A DNA stretch of 64,000 bases from Helichrysum umbraculigerum (taxonomy: Eukaryota; Streptophyta; Magnoliopsida; Asterales; Asteraceae). The notes below the pieces were generated by a model, which was given only the letters and a program-made list of their open reading frames with translations, was not told the DNA's origin and searched no databases. Positions 1 to 11,155 of this stretch are shown one piece after another (the stretch's first letter is position 1; the number at the start of each line of letters is the position of its first letter). The translations under genes and the position numbers were made by a program. The DNA is taken from NCBI GenBank assembly GCA_949592205.1, contig CATIUR010000001.1:38581001-38645000 (forward strand), written 5' to 3'.

Positions 1-208
1 GAAGAAGAAGGTGGTCAAGTTGAAGAACAGTCAGAGTACGAGTATGATGAAGGACTGGAGAAGCTTGAAAAAGATATGGCCTCGATGGTTGCTAATTTCA
101 GAAGGAACACCAGATCAAAAAGATTCACTGGTGCTCCATCATCTGATAAATTTTAATCTAAAGGAGAATGCTACAAATGTGGCAAACCTGGTCATTTTGC
201 AGCTGACT
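1..208 (+). pseudogene. Sirevirus gag fragment with zinc knuckle (copy 1)
   Basis: Reads in frame from base 1: an acidic EEEGGQVEEQSEYEYDEG stretch, a basic segment, then the start of a CCHC knuckle (CYKCGKPGHFAAD, 169-207). Its last Cys lies beyond the inserted element at 7605. The frame has a TAA at 154-156 where the second copy (35203-36178) has CAA, a C-to-T change. Gag would form the particle and bind RNA. The piece is cut at 208 by the gag-only Ty3 element and resumes at 7605 after a TGACT duplication. Confidence 0.85.
204..208. repeat. Target-site duplication TGACT, left copy
   Basis: TGACT at 204-208 is repeated at 7600-7604 exactly outside the outer LTR ends of the 209-7599 element. 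Removing the element and one copy restores the zinc knuckle reading frame (Asp-Cys) of the Sirevirus gag. Confidence 0.93.
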
Positions 209-863
209 TGTAACACCCCCAAATTTGTTTAGCGGAAGCATTTAGTTAAGTGTTGGGGTGTCACAATAATAAAGCATGCATACGTATCAGAGCTTATGAT
301 TACAACAGAACAATATATATTAAGATGCCAAAAGTGTTAATTACAAAGTTTACGATTCATCGAATCGTATAAGTTAAAAGTAATAAGTTTACAAAAGCAG
401 ATTTCTGAAATATGACTAAAACATTTCAGTTATACTAAAGAAATCCATGTATTTCCAAAAAGTTGGCATCCTAAAGCTTCACAGGTCGCCTAATTCTCCA
501 TGTGTTGGCGATTCTTACATGCGCAGCTAATTCCCTGAAAAACATAGTAAAAGTCAACAACTAGGTTGAGTGAATTCACAGGTTTTATGTTTACAAGTTC
601 AGTTGTGATAAACCACTGTTGTTTATAACGTATCGTTGGGATGTTACCCAAAAGTATAGTTCATGAAATCAGTTATGTTCTTCAATAGTTGTTTGTAGGA
701 ATGTTAGTATTCTATTAATTGTAGGAAAATCAGTATCCTGTATTCAAATTTGTTCTGTAGGATTATATGTATCCTAATCGTAGATATGTTTCGTTGGGAT
801 ATTGCCCAAAAGTATAGCTCAAGTTATAGTAGGAATGTAAGTATCCTATTAATTGTTCGTAGG

Positions 864-913
864 TGTAACACTCCCCTAAGACCCGTATCTGGACCACGTG
901 CGGCAGTGTTACA
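864..913. repeat. 50-bp cassette with 9-bp inverted ends (copy 1)
   Basis: TGTAACACT at 864-872 is the perfect inverse of AGTGTTACA at 905-913, and a CACGTG core lies between. A similar cassette occurs at 1223-1274 in the same LTR, and both recur in the other LTR at 5518-5567 and about 5910-5961. The ends resemble the termini of the LTR itself. Confidence 0.7.
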
Positions 914-953
914 ATCCTAATCGTTTGGTGAGTCCATGTTAGTAGGAAACCCA

Positions 954-1126
954 TTGTTTTCAGTAGTGTTGCCCATGTCAAGTAGGGACTTTTCAGTAGT
1001 GTTGCCCATGTCAAGTAGGGACTTTTCAGTAGTGTTGCCCATGTCGAGTAGGGACTTTTCAGTAGTGTTGCCCATGTCGAGTAGGGACTTTTCAGTAGTG
1101 TTGCCCATGTCGAGTAGGGACTTTTA
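954..1126. repeat. 33-bp minisatellite, 5 units
   Basis: Head-to-tail units of 33 bp (core CAGTAGTGTTGCCCATGTC) with single-base variants (CAAG, CGAG). Because 33 is divisible by 3 the array is open on both strands, giving spurious ORFs. The partner LTR has 6 units at 5607-5813. Confidence 0.93.
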
Positions 1127-1789
1127 GTTACCCAGTCCGTTATATAAAGTGTTGCTGGTTATCCTCCAGCGTTCTCGAAAACATGTTTATGTGTTTACAG
1201 CGTTGGCAGTATGAAAGTAATATGTAACACTTCCCCTAAGACCCGTATATGGACCACGTGCGGGCAGTATTACATATTAAGTTGAAATCGTCAGTTTGTT
1301 TATCAGTTTACTAGTTCCATGTACTCCACTTGTTTGAGTAAAATAGTATACAACCATGTTTGTATAAAAGTGTTTGACTATGTTTTCCACCCCTGTTCAA
1401 AGCAGTTAAAACAGTAAAAGTAGGGGCTGTGAACTCACCTGTTGAGTTAAGTAGTGCGAGTGCTAGCAAACCTAAGCCCAAGTATAGTCCGAATCTCCTA
1501 ACGTCCTAAACGTACGAGATTTAATAAGTATGTGGATGTCTAAGTTAATCATCCATGCTAGTGTTCGTACAACCAAGTCACGTCCAAATCGTTCGTTTAA
1601 ATGTTTATGTTTGTATTTCGTATTCGTGAAAATGTATACGATTCGTTGGTGATAGTTTGAAATCCTAATTTCGGTAAAATAAGTGTGTTTGTATTGTTTG
1701 TAAAGCTCGTGAATCGTATCGTATAAAGATATGCGTTTCCGGTTAGTTCGACACTTAGTGAAAACTAGTTTTTAAACTTCCTGTTTTTA

Positions 1790-2096
1790 GCGACGCAGGG
1801 TGCGACGCTGGGTTGTTATGCGACGTAGGGTGCGACGTAAAGGTCGAAGTGCGACGTAGGGTGCGACGTTAAGTGTTGCGTCGCAGTTGTTGCGAAATTA
1901 AATAATTGTGCGACGTAACGGGTTACGTCGCATACGGGTGTTGCGACGTTAAGGTCTGCGTCGCAATTTGCGACGTTCGCAATTCAATGCGACGTAGTGG
2001 GTTGCGTCGCTATGTGCGACGTAAGGAAGGGTAATGCGACGTAAAGGCCTACGTCGCACTACTGTTTTTGGTCCAAAAGCGACGTAGTCGCCTGTT
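1790..2096. repeat. GCGACG inverted-repeat array in LTR
   Basis: About a dozen copies of (T)GCGACG(T) and its inverse (A)CGTCGC(A) in 300 bp. The best palindrome, 1909-1932, has 11-bp arms TGCGACGTAAC and GTTACGTCGCA with a 2-nt spacer. Another, 2035-2058, has 9-bp arms. The same array is at 6477-6783 in the partner LTR. By position in the minus-sense LTR it should lie downstream of the transcription start, in the leader. Confidence 0.85.
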
Positions 2097-2912
2097 CGAC
2101 GAACAGCTTGAAAAAGTCGGATTTTGGGTCGATTTCGGACGTTTTCGGTTGTATAAAACACTAAAACATGTAAATCTAAGTATATTAAACACTAAATAGC
2201 AATTATAACTTTGAAATCTAAAGATTTGCGGGATTTGTCGGAAACTTACAATTGTCGGATTTGAAATCCGGAAAGGTAGAAATGTAGATCGTGTTGTCGT
2301 GGTCGTTTTATTCCAAAGGAGCTATGTGATTCGGCGTCGTTTTAGCGTAGTTTTGTGGTGATTTGTGTGGTGGTTTTGGTAGGTGGTGGTGAAAGAGAGA
2401 AAATAGAAAGATGAGGTGATGATGAATGAGATAAATGAGGAGGTGGGAGGTGGTTTTGTTCCACTTTCTGCCTCCGTGTTTGCACTCCGTGTTTGTTTAC
2501 CCGATCGTTAAATGTTACTTTATTTTAACTAATATGTTTTTAATTACATTTTTCATTATATTTTTAATTAGAATCTTTTTATGAAACTAACTTAATTTAG
2601 TTATAAAATTTTAAACTTTGTTTTATTTAAATTGTACGAATTAAACGTTTTGCGTTATAAAATGATTTGTAAATATTATCGACATAATATTTAATTGTTT
2701 TCTGCGTTATTTAATAATTTCGTTTTATTAAATAATTTTGTTCAGTACGTAATTACTACTAATTACGAATACGTAATACTACGCGTATTATCTAGTTGGG
2801 CTATGCTAGACTTACCTCTAAATTGTGTTGTGAATTCACTCAAGTAGGGAATTAACCTAATAATGCAAGTGATTAACTTTAATAATCGCGTTCGAATTTG
2901 CGGGGTGTTACA

Positions 2913-2923
2913 TTCTCCCCTCG
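2913..2923 (-). promoter_or_regulatory. Polypurine tract of gag-only element
   Basis: On the minus strand CGAGGGGAGAA directly abuts the 3' LTR start, the expected primer for plus-strand DNA synthesis. Confidence 0.8.
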
Positions 2924-3185
2924 TTAGAGAAATCTCGTCCCGAGATTTAAAATCAAGTCGGATCGCCCGCGGCGTATGTTCTCCGATAAGTCATGTTGTT
3001 AACAATAGTTTGCGTGGCGTTCAATTGTTGCCATAGAAGTTAAATCAGTTTAAGTATGCTCGCGGCATAGTTCAATATGTTGTGTGTTTCGTTTCGTGTT
3101 CAGAGTTTACCAAGTGTTGTGTTCGAATCGACATTCGAGTAAAACGTATGTTAAATCGTAGCAATAGTCGCTAAAACGTACCGTG

Positions 3186-4425
3186 CTAGTTGAGATCCGC
3201 GACCGTTTCTGGTGCACGGAGGATATATGCTCGGCTACGCCCCGGTGGGATAGTTGCGATGCGGTTGTTGTTGTTTTGATTGTTGTTCCCGGGGTTGTTC
3301 TGGTTGTTGTTATTATGATTGTTGTTGAGTTGGGGGCACTGATTTTGGTAGTGTCCCGGGTCACCACATCGGAAACAGCCAGTGTTTCGTTGTTCGTTGT
3401 TCGTGGGGTGAGTTCTACAAGCTTCGGTTCTGTGTCCGAAACGGTTGCATTTATCACAGAAGAAACAATCTCCTTCATGATGTTTTCCGCACTTCCCACA
3501 CTTGGGTCTGTTACCAAGGTAGGGTTTCTGTTCAGTGTTGGTGATCGCAGCAAAGGCTCGGGTGTTTCCCTCTGTTTTGTTGACCCTGACGGTCGTTACC
3601 CTCGCTGTTCCATTTGCGTTTGTGGGTTCCAGAGTCGCCCGCATCAGTACGGGTAGGTTCAGTTTTCTCTGTGATAGCTTTCAGGGTTCCAATCTCGACC
3701 GCGTCGTCGGTTAAGCTGTGAGCCAAATCCACTGCGCTCCTAAAAGTGGCGGGTTTGGAGGACATAACCATGCCTCGGATCTGTGGTGCCAAACCCCTGT
3801 TGTAACGCTCAATGCGTTTGCTCTCGGGGGTTACCATGTGAGGCACAAGACGTGCAAGCTCCTGAAATCTAGTTGTATAACCGGAAATATCAGCGCCGAT
3901 CATTTGGATGTTCCAGAATTCGGTTTCAAGTTTTTGCATCTCGTTGGGAGGGCAAAATTCCTCCATCAGCATTCGTTTCAGTGTCTCCCATGAGATGGAG
4001 TAAGCAGCTGGGCGTCCCATGATTTGCACCTGCGCGTTCCACCATGTTAGAGCTTTGTCGGCTAGAGTGCAGGTGGCGTATTTCACAATTTTGTCGGTGG
4101 CGCAGTCGCTGATGTCGATGACTGATTCCGTTTTCTCAATCCAGTGGACCAGGCCGATGGCCCCTTCGGTCCCGGTGAAGGTGCTGGGTTTACAAGACTG
4201 AAAGGTTTTGTAGGAACACCCCTGCTGGGTATTGTTTGGGGTTTCGCTGTTGACTGGAGTGGCTCCGCTATTGTTGGTCAGGTTTTCACGATTGCGGCTA
4301 GCCTCGTATTGTGCGATGGCTTCAGCCACGCGGCGTTCGATAATCTGTTCGGTTGTTTCTGGAGGCGGTGGTGGAGGAGGAACATTTCGTCGACTGTTTC
4401 GAGTATTTCTTTGTTTAGGCGGCAT
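3186..4425 (-). pseudogene. Ty3-type gag, frameshifted
   Basis: Minus-strand gag starting at 4425 (MPPKQRNTRN, then a Pro run). The first frame (to about 3560) holds the retrotransposon gag core, with a TWWN motif followed by WETLKRMLMEEFCP and a later SGYTTRFQELARL. A +/-1 shift near 3560-3575 moves to the frame with the nucleocapsid part: a CGKCGKHHEGDCFFCDKC segment and a CCHC knuckle CFRCGDPGHYQNQC. A TAG at 3186-3188 ends it right after the region that normally precedes protease. It would package RNA into particles. The shift and the missing pol show that this copy cannot move alone. Confidence 0.88.
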
Positions 4426-4845
4426 GCTGACGTTCTGCGATGAAAAGATGCAGAAGTCAATGCCAATGAAAAATATGTGAGGAGTGAAGTTTCACATATT
4501 TCAAGTTTTCGAATATCAAGAAAAATTGTTGAATCCCCATCACGTATCTTACGACTATGAAACACCCATATGTACTTAGTATAATATAATCACGTTGGCC
4601 AGGCGTCATTATATGATGCTAAATACATACTTCTTTTCATCAACCGTTTAATCACGATCAGGTTCATATGAGATCAGAGTACAATGAACGAGTCGAATGT
4701 GGTGAACAGTTCACGCGTATCGAGGTACCGTAACGATAGTTTAAATGTATGCAAATGTATGTATGCATGTGCGTTCTAGCCAAGGCTATAGTCTAGGTCT
4801 CTAGGTCGCTAAGTCACCTAAAGTTTCCTAGTTCGCTATAACCAT

Positions 4846-4859
4846 TGGCTCTGATACCA
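4846..4859 (-). promoter_or_regulatory. Primer-binding site (tRNA-iMet)
   Basis: The minus strand reads TGGTATCAGAGCCA, complementary to the 3' end of initiator tRNA-Met, 3 nt inside the 5' LTR that starts at 4863. Confidence 0.9.
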
Positions 4860-5606
4860 ATCTGTAACACCCCCAAATTTGTTTAGCGGAAGCATTTAGT
4901 TAAGTGTTGGGGTGTCACAATAATAAAGCATGCAAACGTATCAGAGCTTATGATTACAACAGAACAATATATATTAAGATGCCAAAAGTGTTAATTACAA
5001 AGTTTACGATTCATCGAATCGTATAAGTTAAAAGTAATAAGTTTACAAAAGTAGATTTCAAAAATATGACTAAAACATTTCAGTTATACTAAAGAAATCC
5101 ATGTATTTCCAAAAAGTTGGCATCCTAAAGCTTCACGGGTCGCCTAATTCTCCATGTGTTGGCGATTCTTACATGCGCAGCTAATTCCCTGAAAAACATA
5201 GTAAAAGTCAACAACTAGGTTGAGTGAATTCACAGGTTTTATGTTTACAAGTTCAGTTGTGATAAACCACTGATGTTTATAACGTATCGTTGGGATGTTA
5301 CCCAAAAGTATAGTTCATGAAATCAGTTATGTTCTTCAATAGTTGTTTGTAGGAATGTTAGTATTCTATTAATTGTAGGAAAATCAGTATCCTGTATTCA
5401 AATTTGTTATGTAGGATTATATGTATCCTAATCGTAGATATGTTTCGTTGGGATATTGCCCAAAAGTATAGCTCAAGTTATAGTAGGAATGTAAGTATCC
5501 TATTAATTGTTCGTAGGTGTAACACTCCCCTAAGACCCGTATCTGGACCACGTGCGGCAGTGTTACAATCCTAATCGTTTGGTGAGTCCATGTTAGTAGG
5601 AAACCC

Positions 5607-5813
5607 ATTGTTTTCAGTAGTGTTGCCCATGTCAAGTAGGGACTTTTCAGTAGTGTTGCCCATGTCAAGTAGGGACTTTTCAGTAGTGTTGCCCATGTCG
5701 AGTAGGGACTTTTCAGTAGTGTTGCCCATGTCGAGTAGGGACTTTTCAGTAGTGTTGCCCATGTCTAGTAGGGACTTTTCAGTAGTGTTGCCCATGTCAA
5801 GTAGGGACTTTTA
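5607..5813. repeat. 33-bp minisatellite, 6 units
   Basis: Same unit as 954-1126 with one extra copy, accounting for the whole 33-bp length difference between the LTRs. Confidence 0.93.
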
Positions 5814-6476
5814 GTTACCCAGTCCGTTATATAAAGTGTTGCTGGTTATCCTCCAGCGTTCTCGAAAACGTGTTTATGTGTTTACAGCGTTGGCAGTATG
5901 AAAGTAATATGTAACACTTCCCCTAAGACCTGTATATGGACCACGTGCGGGCAGTATTACATATTAAGTTGAAATCGTCAGTTTGTTTATCAGTTTACTA
6001 GTTCCATGTACTCCACTTGTTTGAGTAAAATAGTATACAACCATGTTTGTATAAAAGTGTTTGACTATGTTTTCCACCCCTGTTCAAAGCAGTTAAAACA
6101 TTAAAAGTAGGGGTTGTGAACTCACCTGTTGAGTTAAGTAGTGCGAGTGCTAGCAAACCTAAGCCCAAGTATAGTCCGAATCTCCTAACGTCCTAAACGT
6201 ACGAGATTTAATAAGTATGTGGATGTCTAAGTTAATCATCCATGCTAGTGTTCGTACAACCAAGTCACGTCCAAATCGTTCGTTTAAATGTTTATGTTTG
6301 TATTTCGTATTCGTGAAAATGTATACGATTTGTTGGTGATAGTTTGAAATCCTAATTTCGGTAAAATAAGTGTGTTTGTATTGTTTGTAAAGCTCGTGAA
6401 TCGTATCGTATAAAGATATGCGTTTCCGGTTAGTTCGACACTTAGTGAAAACTAGTTTTTAAACTTCCTGTTTTTA

Positions 6477-6783
6477 GCGACGCAGGGTGCGACGCTGGGT
6501 TGTTATGCGACGTAGGGTGCGACGTAAAGGTCGAAGTGCGACGTAGGGTGCGACGTTAAGTGTTGCGTCGCAGTTGTTGCGAAATTAAATAATTGTGCGA
6601 CGTAACGGGTTACGTCGCATACGGGTGTTGCGACGTTAAGGTCTGCGTCGCAATTTGCGACGTTCGCAATTCAATGCGACGTAGTGGGTTGCGTCGCTAT
6701 GTGCGACGTAAGGAAGGGTAATGCGACGTAAAGGCCTACGTCGCACTACTGTTTTTGGTCCAAAAGCGACGTAGTCGCCTGTT
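6477..6783. repeat. GCGACG inverted-repeat array (partner LTR)
   Basis: Counterpart of 1790-2096. The 11-bp-arm palindrome is at 6596-6619, unchanged. Confidence 0.85.
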
Positions 6784-7599
6784 CGACGAACAGCTTGAAA
6801 AAGTCGGATTTTGGGTCGATTTCGGACGTTTTCGGTTGTATAAAACACTAAAACATGTAAATCTAAGTATATTAAACACTAAATAGCAATTATAACTTTG
6901 AAATCTAAAGATTTGCGGGATTTGTCGGAAACTTACAATTGTCGGATTTGAAATCCGGAAAGGTAGAAATGTAGATCGTGTTGTCGTGGTCGTTTTATTC
7001 CAAAGGAGCTATGTGATTCGGCGTCGTTTTAGCGTAGTTTTGTGGTGATTTGTGTGGTGGTTTTGATAGGTGGTGGTGAAAGAGAGAAAATAGAAAGATG
7101 AGGTGATGATGAATGAGATAAATGAGGAGGTGGGAGGTGGTTTTGTTCCACTTTCTGCCTCCGTGTTTGCACTCCGTGTTTGTTTACCCGATCGTTAAAT
7201 GTTACTTTATTTTAACTAATATGTTTTTAATTACATTTTTCATTATATTTTTAATTAGAATCTTTTTATGAAACTAACTTAATTTAGTTATAAAATTTTA
7301 AACTTTGTTTTATTTAAATTGTACGAATTAAACGTTTTGCGTTATAAAATGATTTGTAAATATTATCGACATAATATTTAATTGTTTTCTGCGTTATTTA
7401 ATAATTTCGTTTTATTAAATAATTTTGTTCAGTACGTAATTACTACTAATTACGAATACGTAATACTACGCGTATTATCTAGTTGGGCTATGCTAGACTT
7501 ACCTCTAAATTGTGTTGTGAATTCACTCAAGTAGGGAATTAACCTAATAATGCAAGTGATTAACTTTAATAATCGCGTTCGAATTTGCGGGGTGTTACA

Positions 7600-7604
7600 T
7601 GACT
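7600..7604. repeat. Target-site duplication TGACT, right copy
   Basis: Second copy of 204-208, immediately outside the LTR end at 7599. Confidence 0.93.
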
Positions 7605-8752
7605 GTAGATCAAAGTCAGTCAACCAAGTCCCTGAACCTATGCCAGACTTCAGAAATGATAAGTATAACAAGTAAAAGGCAAAGTACAAGAAACTGAAGG
7701 CATTGGCTAAATCTGGAATGAAGAAGAGAAAAGGGTTTGTCGCTGAAGAAAGTTCACTCAGCGAATCTGATTCATCTTCCTCGTCCGATGATGAAGAAGC
7801 AATGATTTGCTTGGACAAAGATTATTGTTTAATGGCTGATGACACTGAATTCCATGAAGACATCAAGGAAGTAGCTCAGAAATGTTCAGCATCTGGTTGG
7901 GATTCTGATAGCATCTACAAAGGTATTCTTAGAGAGACTATCTGGTATTTGGACAGCGGATGTTCCAAGCATATGACAGGATGCAAGTCTTTGCTCAGTG
8001 ACTATCAGGATGAAAGAGGTCCTGATGTGGTATTTGGTGATAACAAGGTTGGAAAGACTAGAGGGTATGGAGTCCTAACAAATGGTAATGTAATGTTCAA
8101 ACGAGTAGCATATGTTGAGGGTCTGAAGCACAATTTGTTAAGCATCAGTCAGTTCTGTGATTCCAAGAACAAGGTACTATTTGATCATGAAGCAGGAGTC
8201 GTTTATAACAAGAAGGGAAGTGCTGTACTTGCTGCTAATCGAAAAGGGAATACTTATGTCGTCAATATGGATTCAGCACAGTCAGGAACATGTTTTTACT
8301 CCAGAACCGTTTCAGAAGAAAAATGGTTATGGCATAAGCGACTTTCCCATCTAAATCTCAAAGCAATTAACAAACTGAGCAAGAATGGTTTAGTCACTGG
8401 ACTGCCAAAAATGTCTTATGACAAAGACAAGCTTTGTTCAGCATGTGAAAAGGGAAAGCATCACAGCTCGTCTTTCAAAAGTAAGCAGACTTCATCAGTA
8501 ACAGAATGCTTTTACTTACTTCATATGGATCTGTTCGGGCCAGTGAGTACTCCAAGTCCTGGAGGAAAAAGGTACTGTTTGGTGATAGTTGATGAATACT
8601 CCAGATACACTTGGGTATTTTTTCTCAAAGCCAAAAGTGAAGCTGTCAGCGAGATCATATCCTTTGTGAAGAAAATGGAAAATCTGAATGATGTCACTGT
8701 AAAACATCTGAGAAGTGATAATGGCACTGAATTTCGAAATATTGACCTTTAA
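7605..8752 (+). pseudogene. Sirevirus gag tail, protease and integrase N-half (copy 1)
   Basis: Continues the gag frame from 208: Cys of the zinc knuckle, a basic stretch, TAA at 7673-7675 (TAC in copy 2), then a Ser-rich ESDSSSSSDDEE linker. The protease active site is WYLDSGCSKHM (Asp at about 7952). The integrase zinc region is HKRLSHLNL (about 8331) with CSACEKGKHH (about 8436). The integrase core Asp residues lie in HMDLFGP (about 8524) and in RSDNGTEF (about 8714). TAA at 8750-8752 then interrupts; the frame stays the same on both sides. Codon use and sequence are otherwise healthy, suggesting recent decay. Confidence 0.9.
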
Positions 8753-9685
8753 AGTTTTTGTGATTCAAAAGGTATTTCTCAAAAATTTTCAGCACCTAGA
8801 ACACCCCAACAAAATGGGGTGGCAGAAAGAAGAAATAGAACCTTGATTGAATCTGCTAGGTCAATGCTCATTGATGCTGGTCTTAAGACCTATTTTTGGG
8901 CTGAAGCAGTAAGTACTGCTTGTTACACTCAGAATAGGTCACTGATTGTCAAAAGACACAGTAAGTTAAGGGGGAGAAAACCTGACATAAGTTTTCTCCA
9001 TGTTTTTGGTAGCACTTACTACATTTTAAACAAAAGAGATCACTTGGGAAAATTTGATCCAAAAGCTGATGAAGGAATATTTATTGGTTACTCAATTATC
9101 TCTAAAGCTTTCAGAGTTTACAATAAAAGAAGAGAATGTATTGAGGAATCAATGGATGTTACTTTTGATGAATCATATGATGAGTCACTCACTGATCCTA
9201 AAGAATATGAAAATCTTGTTTTTAACAAAATGGATGGTGACTTATCAAATGAAATAAAATCAAATGATAAGAAATATAAAAAATTCTCATCAGACTCTGA
9301 AGGTGAAGATAATATTCCTGAAGTCAATTCCAGTTCTACTTTAGCTGAGAATAATTCAGGAACATCATCTCTACCTACAAATGTCCCATCATCATCAACC
9401 CAATATCCAAACCAAAACTCGCAAAACAACAATACTCATGCTTCAAATACTGATCTGCCCTCTGAACCTTCACAAAGTAATCAAATCATTGCTGAACCTC
9501 AGCGAATGACTAAGTGGACAAAACATATTGATAATCAATTAATTATTGGTAATCCACAATCCAGGGTTCAGACAAGATCAGCAACTGCTAACTTTTGTTT
9601 GTTTGTAAGTTTTGTGTCTCTGATGGAACCAAAGAAGGTTGATGAAGCACTCACTGATCATCACTGGATAGCTGCCATGCAATAA
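8753..9685 (+). pseudogene. Sirevirus integrase C-half and linker (copy 1)
   Basis: Same frame as the preceding block. The catalytic Glu is in PQQNGVAERRNRTL (about 8808-8850). Around 8960-8975 a short in-frame loss seems to have removed the usual few residues before LRGRKPDISFLHVFG. The second half is a low-complexity Ser/Asn-rich linker typical of copia elements between integrase and RT, then the RT beginning (PKKVDEALTDHHWIAAMQ). TAA at 9683-9685 replaces the expected acidic codon of the conserved QxEL segment. Confidence 0.88.
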
Positions 9686-11155
9686 GAGCTATCTCAGTTT
9701 GAAAGAAATAAAGTTTGGAAGCTTGTACCACAACCCGCTGGTAAATCAGTGATTGGAACACGATGTGTATTCAGAAATAAAATGGATGTTGATGGTGTGG
9801 TTACAAGAAACAAGGCTAGACTGGTTGCACAAGGTTACTGTCAGCAAGAAGGCATTGATTATGACGAAACCTTTGCACCAGTGGCTAGGCTTGAAGCAAT
9901 CAGGCTATTTCTTGCTTATGCAGCTCATAAGAAGTGTAAAGTATATCAAATGGATGTGAAAAGTGCCTTTCTGAATGGCAAGCTGCAGGAAGAAGTGTAT
10001 GTCAAGCAACCACCTGGATTCATTGATCCAAAACATCCTGGTTATGTTTATAAACTTGATAAAGCCCTGTATGGACTAAAACAAGCTCCCAGAGCATGGT
10101 ATGATACTCTCTCTGTCTACCTGATAAAATGTGGCTACGTCAGAGGAAAAATTGACAGCACATTATTTATCAAAAGAGATAAGAGAGATGTCATATTAGT
10201 CCAGATCTATGTTGATGATATCATTTTTGGGTCTACTAACAGTGACATGTGCAAGGAATTTTCTGATCTCATGACCAAAAGTTATGAGATGAGCATGATG
10301 GGTGAATTAACATTTTTCCTTGGTCTGCAAATAAAGCAAACCAAAACTAGAATTTTTATAAGTCAAGGAAAATATGTTAAAGATCTGTTAAAGAAATTTG
10401 AATTTTCTAATTGCTCAACCCTTGCTACACCCATGTCGCCTGCAGTAAAGCTACATGCTGATCCTGATGGTAAATCTGTAAACATCACTACTTACAGAGG
10501 TATGATTGGGTCACTATCGTATCTAACTGCAAGTAGACCAGACATTATGTTTGCTACATGTCTTTGTGCAAGATACCAAGCTGATCCTAAAGAATCACAT
10601 TTGCTCGCTGTCAAAAGAATATTCAGATATCTGAAGGGTACACCAAATCTTGGTCTCTGGTACCCATCTGGATCAGATTTCTCCTTAAAAGGATATTCTG
10701 ATTCTGATCATGCTGGATGTAAGATGGATAGAAAAAGTACATCTGGTAGCTGTCAATTTCTTGGAGAAAAGCTAGTAAGCTGGTCCAGCAAGAAACAAAA
10801 CTCAGTTTCAACTTCAACTGCAGAAGCTGAATATGTTGCTGCTAGTGCCTGCACTGCTCAAATTCTCTGGATGAGAAATCAGCTTGCTGACTATGGATTT
10901 GACTTCAAAGAAATTCCAATCTACTGTGATAGTCAAAGTGCCATAGCCATTACCAACAATCCAGTGATGCACTCTAGGACAAAGCACATTGATGTCCGAT
11001 ATCATTTCATCAGGGACCATGTGATGAAAGGTGACATCGAATTGCATTTTATTCCAACTGATTACCAACTCGCTGATCTGTTTACAAAACCTTTGGATGA
11101 GAAAAGATTTAACTTTCTCATCAGCGAGCTTGGCATGTTAAACTTAAATGACTAG
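9686..11155 (+). pseudogene. Sirevirus reverse transcriptase and RNase H (copy 1)
   Basis: Long open stretch in the pol frame. RT shows KARLVAQGYCQQEGIDYDETFAPV, MDVKSAFLNG (catalytic Asp, about 9950), ALYGLKQAPRAWY and YVDDIIFGS (about 10208-10234). RNase H shows SDSDHAGC (about 10697), the AEAEYVAAS Glu and IYCDSQSAI, then RTKHIDVRYHFIRD. It ends at TAG 11153-11155, the natural pol stop. It would copy element RNA into DNA. This segment itself is undamaged apart from the upstream stop at 9683. Confidence 0.92.

Larger units (their letters stand above)
209..2912 (-). repeat. 3' LTR of gag-only element
   Basis: Begins TGTAACACCC and ends GGGTGTTACA on the plus strand, matching 4863-7599 nearly base for base. 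It contains a 5-unit minisatellite, two 50-52-bp cassettes with TGTAACACT-type ends, and an array of GCGACG inverted repeats. It is 33 bp shorter than its partner, one minisatellite unit. Confidence 0.92.
209..7599 (-). mobile_element. Gag-only (TR-GAG-like) Ty3 LTR retrotransposon
   Basis: Complete insertion with two near-identical LTRs (209-2912 and 4863-7599), a 5-bp TSD, a minus-strand tRNA-iMet primer site at 4846-4859 and a purine tract at 2913-2923. The internal region is only about 1.95 kb and holds gag alone; no protease, RT, RNase H or integrase is visible on either strand. Such elements are known as TR-GAG or LARD-like and depend on a partner for pol. The gag style (MPPK start, proline run, two zinc motifs) suggests a chromovirus (Tekay-like) parent, which is an inference. 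The LTRs differ mainly by one 33-bp minisatellite unit, so the insertion looks young. Confidence 0.9.
4863..7599 (-). repeat. 5' LTR of gag-only element
   Basis: 2,737 bp, TGTAACACCC to GGTGTTACA, nearly identical to 209-2912. It has 6 minisatellite units (5607-5813), and its GCGACG palindrome array is at 6477-6783. On the minus strand it is the 5' LTR, since the primer site adjoins its left end. Confidence 0.92.

Noticed and set aside
917..1127. Repetitive protein (11-residue repeats) on both strands, also at 5571-5814
   Set aside because: The unit is 33 bp, a multiple of three, so a stop-free repeat gives ORFs on both strands. It is a minisatellite inside an LTR.
8968..8979. Polypurine tract AAGGGGGAGAAAA inside integrase
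   Set aside because: It lies in coding sequence (Arg-Gly-Arg codons after a small deletion) far from an LTR. Similarity to the 3' tracts is probably accidental.
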